From Ramlibacter henchirensis (GTDB lineage Bacteria; Pseudomonadota; Gammaproteobacteria; Burkholderiales; Burkholderiaceae_C): DNA of 64,000 nt. The notes beneath the pieces were generated by a model. That model ran no database searches and was not told the DNA's origin. It worked only from the letters and a program-made list of their open reading frames with translations. This document shows positions 8,784-21,765 of the stretch, one piece after another. Position 1 is the first letter of the stretch; every line of letters begins with the position of its first letter. Made by a program: the position numbers and the translations under genes. Location: the NCBI RefSeq assembly GCF_004682015.1, contig NZ_SMLM01000001.1:1364001-1428000 (forward strand), in the 5' to 3' direction.

Positions 8784-10049
8784 TCAGGCCGGCTTGCGGG
8801 CGAGCAGGAACAGCACCGAGCCGGAGCCGGCCACCAGCGCCAGCAAGGTGAATCCGAGCCGGTAGTCGCCCGTGAGGTCCTTCAAGGCCCCGGCCACCAT
8901 CGGCCCGGCGACCTGGCCGGCCGAGATGATGAAGGCCGACAGGCCCAGGATCATGCCGATCGCCTGCAGGCCGAAGTAGTCCGCGCGCATGGCCTGCATG
9001 AACGGGCCGCGCAGGCCCCAGGCGAAACCGTGCAGCACCGCGAAGGCGACCAGCAGCGCGGGATGCGCACCGAAGGTGAGCAGCAGCAGGCCGATCATGT
9101 GCGCGAGCATGCATCCTGCGGCCACGTAGCGCTTGTCCCAGCGGTCGCCGACCGCGGCGCCGGAGAGGACGCCCAGCACCTGGAACACGGTCATCAGCGT
9201 GATGACGAGCGAAGCCTGCGCCACCGAGTAGCCCAGGCCTTCCTTCAGGTGCGAGATCGCGTGCACGTTCACCGCCGTCACCACCAGCAGCGCGAAGCCG
9301 TGGCCCAGCCCGAGGAGCCAGAAGGCGCGTGTGCGCAGCGCCTCGCCCGCGGTGAAGTGGCGCTCCGGCGCCGCCGGCGCGTCCGCCTGCGCCGCGTCCG
9401 GCGCTTCCGGCGGAAGGCCGTCCTCCGTTTCGCCGATCTCGGCCGGGCTGCGCCGCAGCATCCGCGCCAGCGGCAGTCCGACCACCATGACGGCGATGCC
9501 CGACGCCATCGCGGTGGCGCGCCAGCCCCAGGCCTGCATCGTCCAGGCCACCAGCGGAACGGCCACGCCGCCCAGGGCGAGTCCCAGGCTCATGATGGAC
9601 AGCGCCCGCGCGCGCTTGCGGCGGAACCAGTGGACCAGCGTCACCGTGAGCGGGAAGTAGCCCGCGAGGCTGGAGCCCAGCGCGAGCAGCAGGATGGCGC
9701 CGTAGAAGCCGCCGATGGTGTCGATCTGGCTCAGGACCAGGAAGCCCAGCCCGAACACCACCAGGCCGACCTGCACGGTCGAACGGGCCCCGAAGCGGTC
9801 CATCAGCCAGCCGAGCACCGGGCCGAGGATCGCGCCTTCGAGCGACTGGATGGCGGCGCCGGCGGACAGCGCGGTCTTGCTCCAGCCGAACTCGTCGGAG
9901 AGGACCGCCACATACGCACCGAAGGCCTGCATGAGCAGGCCGCCGTGCAGGAACTGGATGACGCAGGCGACGGCCACCAGCCGCCAGCCGTAGAAGATCT
10001 TCAATCGGAATGGACCCAGGCGAGCGGCGAGTCTAGCCGCTGGGTCCAT
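8784..10049 (-). CDS. MFS transporter, oxalate/formate-antiporter or monocarboxylate type
   Basis: A 421-residue 12-helix MFS protein. The N-terminus (IFYGWRLVAVACVIQFLHGG) and the following YVAVLSDEFGWSKTALSAGA are typical of the OFA/MCT branch, which moves small organic anions. GWLMDRFGARSTVQVGL is the motif A loop. GVLSGAAVGDRWDKRY is the equivalent loop in the second half. It lies 11 bases downstream of the stop of a large histidine kinase on the same strand, so it may end that transcript. Start: an ATG (MDPAARLAARLG) that fits the family; the ligand is unknown. Confidence 0.85.
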   Translation of the reverse strand: MDPAARLAARLGPFRLKIFYGWRLVAVACVIQFLHGGLLMQAFGAYVAVLSDEFGWSKTALSAGAAIQSLEGAILGPVLGWLMDRFGARSTVQVGLVVFGLGFLVLSQIDTIGGFYGAILLLALGSSLAGYFPLTVTLVHWFRRKRARALSIMSLGLALGGVAVPLVAWTMQAWGWRATAMASGIAVMVVGLPLARMLRRSPAEIGETEDGLPPEAPDAAQADAPAAPERHFTAGEALRTRAFWLLGLGHGFALLVVTAVNVHAISHLKEGLGYSVAQASLVITLMTVFQVLGVLSGAAVGDRWDKRYVAAGCMLAHMIGLLLLTFGAHPALLVAFAVLHGFAWGLRGPFMQAMRADYFGLQAIGMILGLSAFIISAGQVAGPMVAGALKDLTGDYRLGFTLLALVAGSGSVLFLLARKPA

Positions 10050-10059
10050 GGGGCCGGCC

Positions 10060-14436
<4,377 letters not shown>

Positions 14437-14562
14437 GATGAAAGGGGCGTGCACTCTCGGGCGCGGGCGGGCCTGGGCAGGCGCGTCTTTTTCGGCGGTT
14501 CCCGAGCGCTTGTCAAATGCTGAGCCAGCGCGCGGCCGTGATGTGGATGAGCGAAGTCTTGA

Positions 14563-14913
14563 TCAGTTCAGCCGCGGCTTCGATTGCCGCGGCAGGGCGC
14601 CGGCGGCGCCGATGGCGAACCAGGCGTTGGCCACGTCCGTGGTGCATTGGATGGAGTGCTGCCAGCCCGCCATGAGCAGCGCGGCCTGCACGTTCATGAG
14701 CTCGACCGGGTTGGTGGCCATGCGCAGCTGGTGCACCGCTTCCTGCTGCAGCTGTCCCGTGTGGCGGACCATCGATTGCTGCAGGTTGCCCGTTACCTTG
14801 GCCACCGCCGAACTGGCGCGGGAGAACGCAGCCGCCTGCGATTCCGCGGCGGCAACTGGGCGTTCGTTGCGTTGGTTCCGACCGGCCTTGGTGTTGGGGC
14901 TTTTCTGGCTCAT
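14563..14913 (-). CDS. Small phasin-like protein (tentative)
   Basis: 116 residues, no signal peptide. The middle and C-terminus (HQLRMATNPVELMNVQAALL, then MAGWQHSIQCTTDVANAWFA) have the amphipathic helix pattern and the NP-E-L-Q-W spacing seen in phasin-family proteins that coat polyhydroxyalkanoate granules. The N-terminus is basic and disordered, rich in Ala. I infer the family from this pattern only. A general helical protein is the alternative. The gene lies between two hybrid histidine kinase genes on the same strand, about 90-125 bases from each. Confidence 0.5.
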   Translation of the reverse strand: MSQKSPNTKAGRNQRNERPVAAAESQAAAFSRASSAVAKVTGNLQQSMVRHTGQLQQEAVHQLRMATNPVELMNVQAALLMAGWQHSIQCTTDVANAWFAIGAAGALPRQSKPRLN

Positions 14914-15001
14914 CAGAGTCTCTCCTTCCGCTTGGGGCTGCGAAGTCTAGGCGGCAACGAGCTCTGCCGTGACGTATCGGTGTGCAACGCCGAAGGGGAA
15001 C

Positions 15002-17272
15002 TCAGTGGCGCGCGAGGCTCTGGAGCAACTCAAGAAGGGCATCCACATCGACCGGCTTGGTCATGTGGGCGTCGAAGCCATGATCGCGGGCGCGCCGGAC
15101 GTCGCTTTCCTGTCCGTAGCCGGTGAGCGCCATCAGGCGGATCTCCTGCCCGCGCGGGCCGGTGCGGATGGCGCGCGCAAGCTGGTAGCCGTCCATCCCG
15201 GGCAGGCCGATGTCGAGCAGGGCCACGTCGGCGTGGAACGCCTCCAGCCGGCGCAGCGCCTCGTCGGCTGCATACGCGACGGCGACCTCGAAGCCGCAGG
15301 CTTCCAGCAGCGCCGCACCGGTGTCGGCCGCGTCCACGTTGTCGTCCACCACGAGCACGCGCGCGCCCGCCGTCGCCGGTCGCGCCGGCGCCGGCGCCTG
15401 TTCAGCTGCAATGGTCGGCGGCTCGGCCACGAGCGGCAGTCGCAGCGAGAAGGTGCTGCCCAGGCCCGGGCCGTCGCTTCGCACCTGCACCAAACCCTCG
15501 TGCATCTCCACCAGGCTGCGCACGATGGTCAGGCCCAGGCCGAGGCCGGCGCTGGTGCGGTGCTGGCCCTGGGGCGCCTGGTAGAACAGGTCGAATACCC
15601 GCCTCACCTCATCGGCACTGAGGCCGATGCCGTCGTCGCTGACGTCGACCACGACCTGGCCGCTTTCGATCCGCCCCGAGATCGCAATGCGCCCCGACTC
15701 CTGCGTGAACTTGATCGCGTTGCCCAGCAGGTTGCCCAGCACCTGCGCCAGCCGCACCGAGTCGCCCTGCACCCAGGCGTGCGCGACGTCATCAGGCAGG
15801 TCGACCTGGAGCGTGCGGGTGCCCATCGGGCCGCGCACCGTCTCGACGACCTGTTCGATCCAGGGCCCGATCCGCATCGGCTCGCGGCGGATGCGCAGCT
15901 TGCCGCCGGTGATGCGCGAGACATCCAGCAGGTCGTCGACCAGCCGCGTCATGTGGTTGAGCTGGCGCTCGACGATGCGGCGTTCGGCGCGCGTCGACTC
16001 GTCGCCCTTGAGCGACATCAGGTGCAGCGCGCTCGAGATCGGCGCCAGCGGGTTGCGCAGCTCATGGCCGAGCACGGCGAGGAACTCATCCTTGCTTCGG
16101 GCTGCGGCTTCGGCGCGGGCGAGCGCGGCCGTGGCCTGGGCCAGCAGCCGTTCGCGTTCCGCTTCGGCCACCAGCTTCTCGCGCGCCGCCGCCTCGCGCT
16201 CGCGCGAGGCCTGCACGAGCGCGTTGGCGACCTCGTCCAGCTCCTCGATCTCCAGCCGCTGCGGCGCAAGCGGCTCACCGCGACCGAGGGCCGCCGCCGC
16301 CGCCTTGAGCTGCGTGATGGGCCGGCTCACCCGGCGCGAGAGCACCCAGGCCAACCACGCCGACACGCCCAGCGACGCCAGCAGGCCCGCGGCCGCGAGC
16401 GCCGTCGAGGCGAACACCGCGCTGCTGGCTTCGGCCACGGGGATGCCCACCGCGACGGTCCAGCCCAGGCCGGCCACGCGGTGGAATCCCGTGTGCGCCT
16501 CGACGCCTTCCAGCGTCTGCGTGCGGCCCATGCCTTCATCGCCGCCTCGCTCCATCAGCGCGCGAAGCGACTCCGAGGGGCGCTGCTCCGAGTGCTCGAT
16601 CGTGCGGGCGATGCGGACCCCGCTCGGGTCGAAGATGGCCGCCACCTGTCCGTCGGGCAGGTTCTGCTCGCGCACCAGCTCGAGCACCTGCTCACTGCCG
16701 AGCACCGCGCTGACGATGTACTGCACTTCGCCGTTGCGCACGATGGGATAGCGCACCGCGAAGGCCGGGGTGAGCCGCTGCCGTCCGACGAACAGGTTGC
16801 CGACGACGGGCGCCCGCGTCTCGATTGCGCGCTTCAGGCTGTCTGTGTCCACCGCCGCGGGGAGGGCCGGCGTGCTCGTGCTGACCAGCAGCCGGGCCTG
16901 CGGATCGGCCAGCGTCAGGTTGCGCCAGCCGCGCGCCTCGACGAGGCGGCGGGCACGATCCTCGAAGTTCGACAGGCGGCCTTCCTGCAGCGAGTTGGCG
17001 GTGGACAGCGCTTCCAGCGTGCCGATCGTGCCCTCGATCTCCGCGCGCAGCGCCACGCCGATGGCGCGCGCGGTGTGCAATGCGGTGCGCTGCACTTCGC
17101 GTTCGCGCTGGTGCATCGAATACAGCAGCGACGCGGTGGCCGCCAGCAGCAGCGGCAGCAGGCCGCCCAAGGCGAGCAGCGTCAGCCGGCGCTGCAACGG
17201 ACGTGCGTTGTGCGCCGCGGGAGCGGGGTCGGCGGGCGGATCCAGCGGGGCTTCGGAAGCGAGCGAATTCAA
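15002..17272 (-). CDS. Membrane-bound hybrid sensor histidine kinase with periplasmic Cache-type domain
   Basis: About 756 residues. Order: transmembrane helix (LTLLALGGLLPLLLAATASL, about 30-50), a 240-residue periplasmic region of double-Cache type, a second transmembrane helix (residues about 310-330), HAMP, HisKA with LGHELRNPLAP (His about 403), HATPase (DDGIGLSADEV and GLGLGLTIVRSL), and a receiver (VALLDIGLPGMDG, Asp about 687). No ATG precedes the first helix in frame; TTG at 17270-17272 (MNSLASEAP) is the best start I see, without a clear ribosome site. The kinase core and receiver resemble the second half of the large kinase at 10-14 kb, so the two are likely paralogues. Confidence 0.8.
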   Translation of the reverse strand: MNSLASEAPLDPPADPAPAAHNARPLQRRLTLLALGGLLPLLLAATASLLYSMHQREREVQRTALHTARAIGVALRAEIEGTIGTLEALSTANSLQEGRLSNFEDRARRLVEARGWRNLTLADPQARLLVSTSTPALPAAVDTDSLKRAIETRAPVVGNLFVGRQRLTPAFAVRYPIVRNGEVQYIVSAVLGSEQVLELVREQNLPDGQVAAIFDPSGVRIARTIEHSEQRPSESLRALMERGGDEGMGRTQTLEGVEAHTGFHRVAGLGWTVAVGIPVAEASSAVFASTALAAAGLLASLGVSAWLAWVLSRRVSRPITQLKAAAAALGRGEPLAPQRLEIEELDEVANALVQASREREAAAREKLVAEAERERLLAQATAALARAEAAARSKDEFLAVLGHELRNPLAPISSALHLMSLKGDESTRAERRIVERQLNHMTRLVDDLLDVSRITGGKLRIRREPMRIGPWIEQVVETVRGPMGTRTLQVDLPDDVAHAWVQGDSVRLAQVLGNLLGNAIKFTQESGRIAISGRIESGQVVVDVSDDGIGLSADEVRRVFDLFYQAPQGQHRTSAGLGLGLTIVRSLVEMHEGLVQVRSDGPGLGSTFSLRLPLVAEPPTIAAEQAPAPARPATAGARVLVVDDNVDAADTGAALLEACGFEVAVAYAADEALRRLEAFHADVALLDIGLPGMDGYQLARAIRTGPRGQEIRLMALTGYGQESDVRRARDHGFDAHMTKPVDVDALLELLQSLARH

Positions 17273-17415
17273 GAAGCGTCGGGAGTTGGGCAGCCCGACA
17301 GACCGGGCCGCTCGGGCCGGTGCAGGGGTGTTCTGAATTGTGCAACGGTTCGCGCGCGCACGCAGGTCCTTTACGCGACCCGCAGCGCGTCGTCGCCAAC
17401 CCAACCGTGGCGCGA

Positions 17416-17862
17416 TCAGGCGCGGCGCAGCACGTAGCGGACGAAGTCGTCGGCCTGCGTGAAGCGGTCGTACAGCGCGCGGGCGGCGTCGTTGTCGCGC
17501 CGCGTCATCCAGTAGACGCGGGCCCAGCCCTCGGCCCGCATCGAGTTGCGCAGCCACTCGATCAGGGCTGTCCCGATCCCGTGGCCGCGCGCGGACGGCG
17601 CGACATAGAGGTCCTCCAGATAGCACACGGGCTGCGTCTCCCATGTGTTTTCGTGCACCACGCAGTGTGCGAATCCGTAGACCTGGCGGTCGACCTCGGC
17701 GACCAGGCACATCACGGCCGAATCCGGGTCGAGGATGCGCTTCCAGGTGCGCTGCGTCACTTCGTCGGGCAGATTCGTCTCGTAGAAGTCGCAATAGCCC
17801 TGCCACAGCTTGCGCCAAGTGGCTTCGTCGCTGGGCAGGGCGGAACGGATCACGGGGGACAT
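17416..17862 (-). CDS. GNAT-family N-acetyltransferase
   Basis: A 148-residue acetyl-CoA-dependent acyltransferase. The acetyl-CoA pyrophosphate loop is VAPSARGHGIGTALI (R-G-x-G-I/G-x-A), preceded by the strand CYLEDLYV and followed by the beta-6/7 segment WARVYWMTRRDNDAARALYD. The pattern of ARVYW and N-x-x-A-R-x-L-Y-D is like diamine or amino-group acetyltransferases, but the substrate is not predictable. It is followed at 143 bases by the Cache kinase gene, and the FAD/Fe-S dehydrogenase gene lies 24 bases upstream on the same strand. Confidence 0.9.
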   Translation of the reverse strand: MSPVIRSALPSDEATWRKLWQGYCDFYETNLPDEVTQRTWKRILDPDSAVMCLVAEVDRQVYGFAHCVVHENTWETQPVCYLEDLYVAPSARGHGIGTALIEWLRNSMRAEGWARVYWMTRRDNDAARALYDRFTQADDFVRYVLRRA

Positions 17863-17886
17863 GCGGTCATTGTGCCGCCGGCGGCT

Positions 17887-20800
17887 TCATGCGAGCTGAC
17901 GCGCGAGCAGCGCCACCGCATGCACCGCCTCGCGCGCGGCGCCGTCGTGGATCTGGTGGCGGCAGCTCGTGCCGTCGGCAACCACGATCGCATCGGCCGC
18001 GGCGCGCACGGCGGGCAGCAGGCTGAGCTCCGCCATGCGCATCGACACGTCGTAGTGGCTCGCTTCGTAGCCGAAGGCGCCCGCCATGCCGCAGCAGCTG
18101 CTTTCCACCAGTTCGGGCCTGGCGCCCGGAATCAGCTTGAGGAGGCGCATCACCGGTGTCACCGCGTCGAAGGCCTTCTGGTGGCAGTGGCCGTGGACCA
18201 GGATCGGGCGGTCCACCGGCTTGAGGCGATCGCGCAGCGCGTCCAGCCGGCCCGCGTCCAGCTCGCGTGCGAGGAACTCCTCCAGCAGGAAGGCATTGGC
18301 CGCGATGCGCTGGGCCGGCTCGCCCAGGCCGAGCGACAGGTGCTCGTCGCGCAGCGTGAGCAGGCAGGAAGGCTCGAGGCCGACGATCGCGATGCCGCGT
18401 TCGGCGAAAGGCGAGAGCGCCTGCACCACCTCGCGAGCCTTCTTGCGCGCTTCATCCACCTGCCCGGTGGCCAGGTAGGTGCGGCCGCAGCACAGGTGCC
18501 CTTCGCCGCTGTCCTTGGCGGCCAGGTGCACGGTGTAGCCCGCGGCCTGCAGCACGCTCAGGGCGGCCTGCGCGTTCTCCGCCTCGAAGAAGCCGTTGAA
18601 GGTGTCGACGAAGAGCACGACGGGCTTCGCGGCGGCGAGTGCCTCGTCGCGCGACGCCGTGCCATGCGAGCCCTTGAAGAAGTGATCGCCGCGCCACTGC
18701 GGCAGGCTGCGTTGCGCCGAGAACCCGAGCAGCTTCTCGCCCAGGCGCGCCAGCAGCGGCACGCGGTTGCGCAGGTTGAGCAGCGGCGCGAACCTGGCCG
18801 CATGCCGCGCGTAGTCGGGCAGGCCGGCGATCAGGCGGTCCTTCCAGGTCCAGCCGTGGCGGCGGTGCCAGTGGTGCAGGAACTCGACCTTCATCTTCGC
18901 CATGTCGACGCCGGTCGGGCAATCGCGCTTGCAGCCCTTGCAGCTCACGCACAGGTCGAGCGCGTCGCGCACCTCGGTACTGACGAGTCCCTGCGGTCCG
19001 AGCTGGCCCGAGAGCGCGAGCCGCAGCGTGTTGGCCCGCCCTCGCGTGAGATGCTTCTCGTCGCGCGTGGCGCGGTAGCTCGGGCACATCGTGCCGGCGT
19101 CGAACTTGCGGCAGTGGCCGTTGTTGTTGCACATCTCCACGGCCTTGGCATAGCCGAGCGACGGGTCGCCGCCGGTGCCGGGCGCGGTGGTGCGCTCGGT
19201 GGCGGGATCGTTCTGCACGTCCCACGCGTGCCAATCGAGAGCGGGCTGCAGCGGGATGACGCGATAGCCGGGAGGAAAGCGCATCAGCCGCGTGTCGTCC
19301 ATGCGCGGCGCGTCGACGATCCGGCGCGGGCACAGCAGGCGCTGCGGATCGAACAGCTGCTTGATGCGGCCGAAGGCTTCGGTGATGCGAGGTCCGAACT
19401 GCCATTGGATCCACTCGCCGCGGCACAGGCCGTCGCCGTGCTCGCCGCTGTACGCGCCGCGGTACTTGCGCACCAGGGCCGCGGCTTCCTCGGCGATCGC
19501 GCGCATCCGGGGCGCGCCTTCGCGCCGCATGTCGAGGATCGGGCGCACGTGCAGCGTGCCGACGGATGCGTGGGCGTACCAGGTGCCGCGCGTGCCGTGC
19601 CGGCGGAACACTTCGGTGAGGGCATCGGTGTACTCGGCCAGGTGCTCCAGCGGCACCGCGCAATCCTCGATGAAGCTGACCGGCTTGCCGTCGCCTTTGA
19701 GGCTCATCATGATGTTCAGGCCCGCCTTGCGCACTTCCCAGAGGGCCTTCTGCGCGGCGTCGTCCTCCAGCCGCACGACCGAGCCGGGCAGGCCCAGGTC
19801 GCCCATCAGCTCGACGAGGCGGTCGAGGTGGCGCACCAGCGCGGCCTTGTCCTCGCCCGAGAACTCCACCAGCAGCACCGCGTCGGGCTGGCCGATGACC
19901 GCGCCGCGCACGACGGGCGCGAAGGCGGGGTTCTGCAGCGACAGCTCGATCATCGTGCGGTCGACCAGTTCGACCGCGGTGAGGGTGCCCGCGCCGCCCG
20001 CGGCGCTCATGTTGTCCGCGAGGCGCACGATGTGCTGCGCGCTGTCCATCGCCTTGTAGAAGGTCGGGAAGTTCACCACGCCCAGCACCTTGTTGCGCGG
20101 CAAGGGCGAGAGCTGCAGCTTGAGGCTGCGCGTGACCGCCAGCGTGCCTTCGCTGCCCACCAGCAGGTGGGCCAGGTTCACCGAGCCGTCGGGCGTGTAC
20201 GGCTTGGGGTTCTGGTTGCGGAAGACGTCCAGGTTGTAGCCCGCGACGCGGCGCAGCACCTTGGGCCACATCGCATCGATGTCGGGCGCGAGCTCGGTGG
20301 CCATCGCGCGCACCTGCTCGCCGATCGCGAGGACGCGGCCGGCGGCCTGGTCGAAGCGGCCGAACCGAAGCAGCTCGCCGTCCGCCATCCAGGCGTCCAG
20401 GCCCAGCACGTTGTGGACCATGTTGCCCCAGGCGATGCTGCGGCTGCCGCAGGAGTTGTTGCCGGCCATGCCGCCCAGCGTCGCCTGCGCGCTGGTGGAC
20501 ACGTCCACCGGGTACCAGAGGCCGTGCTTCTTCAGCGAAGCGTTCAGGTGGTCGAGCACCAGGCCGGGCTCGACGACGGCGATCCGGTTCGCCACGTCGA
20601 CGTCCAGCACGCTTCGCACGTGCTTGGAGCAGTCGATCACCAGCCCCGCGCCCACGGTCTGGCCGCACTGGCTGGTGCCGCCGCCGCGCGCAACGATCGG
20701 CACCTTCAGGTCGCGGCAGATGTCGATGGCCAGCCGGATGTCCTCGGCCTCGCGCGGGACGAAGACGCCGACGGGCATGACCTGGTAGATCGATGCGTCC

Positions 20801-20964
20801 GTGGCGTAGCGGCCGCGGTCGCCCGCGGAGAACAGCACTTCGCCGCGCGTCTCGTGCGCGAGGCGCTGGGCCAGCCGGCCGGCGACTTCGTTGGTGCCGG
20901 CCGCCACGCGGTCGTAGGCGCCCTCGGCTTCGCGCGTGACGGTGATGGGCAGCGGGGCGTTCAT
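17887..20964 (-). CDS. FAD-linked oxidase / (Fe-S) dehydrogenase fusion (YdiJ-like 2-hydroxyacid dehydrogenase)
   Basis: About 1025 residues. The N-terminal half is a PCMH-type FAD domain: VPIVARGGGTSQCGQTVGAG binds FAD and NNSCGSRSIAWG is part of the same fold, followed by the FAD-oxidase C-terminal domain. The C-terminal half carries ferredoxin-type ligands (CVSCKGCKRDCP, plus CNNNGHCRKFDAGTMCPS) and the two CCG modules of GlpC/HdrB type (LCCGRTY, ESSCCGMAGAFG, HGHCHQKAF). This is the architecture of large D-2-hydroxyacid dehydrogenases such as YdiJ that feed electrons to the quinone pool. The start overlaps the stop of the GntR gene (ATGA). Given the divergent aminotransferase, a 2-hydroxy/2-oxo acid substrate is plausible but unproven. 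Confidence 0.9.
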   Translation of the reverse strand: MNAPLPITVTREAEGAYDRVAAGTNEVAGRLAQRLAHETRGEVLFSAGDRGRYATDASIYQVMPVGVFVPREAEDIRLAIDICRDLKVPIVARGGGTSQCGQTVGAGLVIDCSKHVRSVLDVDVANRIAVVEPGLVLDHLNASLKKHGLWYPVDVSTSAQATLGGMAGNNSCGSRSIAWGNMVHNVLGLDAWMADGELLRFGRFDQAAGRVLAIGEQVRAMATELAPDIDAMWPKVLRRVAGYNLDVFRNQNPKPYTPDGSVNLAHLLVGSEGTLAVTRSLKLQLSPLPRNKVLGVVNFPTFYKAMDSAQHIVRLADNMSAAGGAGTLTAVELVDRTMIELSLQNPAFAPVVRGAVIGQPDAVLLVEFSGEDKAALVRHLDRLVELMGDLGLPGSVVRLEDDAAQKALWEVRKAGLNIMMSLKGDGKPVSFIEDCAVPLEHLAEYTDALTEVFRRHGTRGTWYAHASVGTLHVRPILDMRREGAPRMRAIAEEAAALVRKYRGAYSGEHGDGLCRGEWIQWQFGPRITEAFGRIKQLFDPQRLLCPRRIVDAPRMDDTRLMRFPPGYRVIPLQPALDWHAWDVQNDPATERTTAPGTGGDPSLGYAKAVEMCNNNGHCRKFDAGTMCPSYRATRDEKHLTRGRANTLRLALSGQLGPQGLVSTEVRDALDLCVSCKGCKRDCPTGVDMAKMKVEFLHHWHRRHGWTWKDRLIAGLPDYARHAARFAPLLNLRNRVPLLARLGEKLLGFSAQRSLPQWRGDHFFKGSHGTASRDEALAAAKPVVLFVDTFNGFFEAENAQAALSVLQAAGYTVHLAAKDSGEGHLCCGRTYLATGQVDEARKKAREVVQALSPFAERGIAIVGLEPSCLLTLRDEHLSLGLGEPAQRIAANAFLLEEFLARELDAGRLDALRDRLKPVDRPILVHGHCHQKAFDAVTPVMRLLKLIPGARPELVESSCCGMAGAFGYEASHYDVSMRMAELSLLPAVRAAADAIVVADGTSCRHQIHDGAAREAVHAVALLARQLA

Positions 20965-21653
20965 CGGCGGACCTTGGAAGTTCGCTGCGCGGTGTCCTCG
21001 CGCAGCTGTTCGAGGACGGTGTCGCGCTTGTTGTTCAGGTGCGTGAGCAGCACGTCGCGCATGGCGGCGGGGTCCCGCGCGCAGAGGGCTTCGACCATCT
21101 TGTCGTGTTCGCCGACGGCGCGCTTCCACTTGGCGCCGTCCTGGTTGGTGCGGAAACGCAGGGCCTGCAGCCGCGCGTTGACCTGGTTGTAGGTGGTGGT
21201 GAGCACCGGGTTCTTGGCCGCGGCGTTGATGGCGCGGTGGATGCGCGCGTTCAGGGTGTAGTAGCCCGACAGGTCGTGCCGGGTGTAGGCGGCCATCATC
21301 TCGAAGTGCAGGGCACGGATCTCGGCGAGCTCCTCGTCGGTGACGCGCTGCGCGGCCAGCTCGCCCGAGAGCGCTTCGAGGCCGGCCATCACCTCGAAGG
21401 TGTTGACCACGTCCGCCTCGGTCAGCGCCAGGGCGATGGCGCCGCGGTTGGGGACGAGTTCCACCAGGCCTTCGGCGGCCAGCATCTTGATCGCCTCACG
21501 CAGCGGCGTGCGCGAGACGTTGAGCACCTCGGACAGTTCGCGCTCATTGAGCTTGGCGCCCGGCCGGATGCGGTTCTCCACCAGCATCTGGCGCAGGCGC
21601 TGCGCAACCTGCTCGTGCAGGGCGGCGCGCGGGATCGAGATCACATCGGCCAT
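20961..21653 (-). CDS. GntR-family (FadR/FCD subfamily) transcriptional regulator
   Basis: A 230-residue repressor-type regulator. The winged helix reads LHEQVAQRLRQMLVENRIRPG, then KLNERELSEVLNVSRTPLRE, the standard GntR helix-turn-helix. The C-terminal FCD ligand domain has the metal-binding pattern: LNARIHRAI with its Asn/His, and a late GEHDKMVEAL histidine. The start was placed at MADVISIP. It is divergent from the aminotransferase gene, and two identical TTGTATGCAAAAA sites lie between them, so it probably controls both directions in response to the pathway substrate. It is translationally coupled to the dehydrogenase gene. Confidence 0.9.
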   Translation of the reverse strand: MADVISIPRAALHEQVAQRLRQMLVENRIRPGAKLNERELSEVLNVSRTPLREAIKMLAAEGLVELVPNRGAIALALTEADVVNTFEVMAGLEALSGELAAQRVTDEELAEIRALHFEMMAAYTRHDLSGYYTLNARIHRAINAAAKNPVLTTTYNQVNARLQALRFRTNQDGAKWKRAVGEHDKMVEALCARDPAAMRDVLLTHLNNKRDTVLEQLREDTAQRTSKVRR

Positions 21654-21662
21654 GTCCGACAA

Positions 21663-21675
21663 TTGTATGCAAAAA
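21663..21675. promoter_or_regulatory. Putative GntR operator, copy 1
   Basis: TTGTATGCAAAAA, with dyad symmetry TTG-N4-CAA like GntR/FadR-family operators. It is the regulator-proximal copy, ending about 10 bases from the GntR start codon, a position suited to autoregulation. Confidence 0.6.
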
Positions 21676-21712
21676 GGATGACCGCAAGGATGAGTCATGG
21701 GTGGAGCCACGG

Positions 21713-21739
21713 TTGACAGCCGAATTTTGTATGCAAAAA
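21713..21739 (+). promoter_or_regulatory. Putative promoter with GntR operator copy 2 before the aminotransferase gene
   Basis: A consensus -35 hexamer TTGACA (21713-21718) is followed by the second exact copy of TTGTATGCAAAAA (21727-21739). This copy covers the spacer and the expected -10 position (an A-rich AAAAAT). A bound GntR protein here would occlude the promoter of the aminotransferase operon. Confidence 0.55.
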
Positions 21740-21765
21740 TGAGGTGAATCTTTCACAGGCTTCGC

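Noticed and set aside
17080..21192. A 1370-codon + strand frame opposite the FAD/Fe-S dehydrogenase and neighbours
   Set aside because: It has the same antisense composition and crosses several real genes on the other strand.
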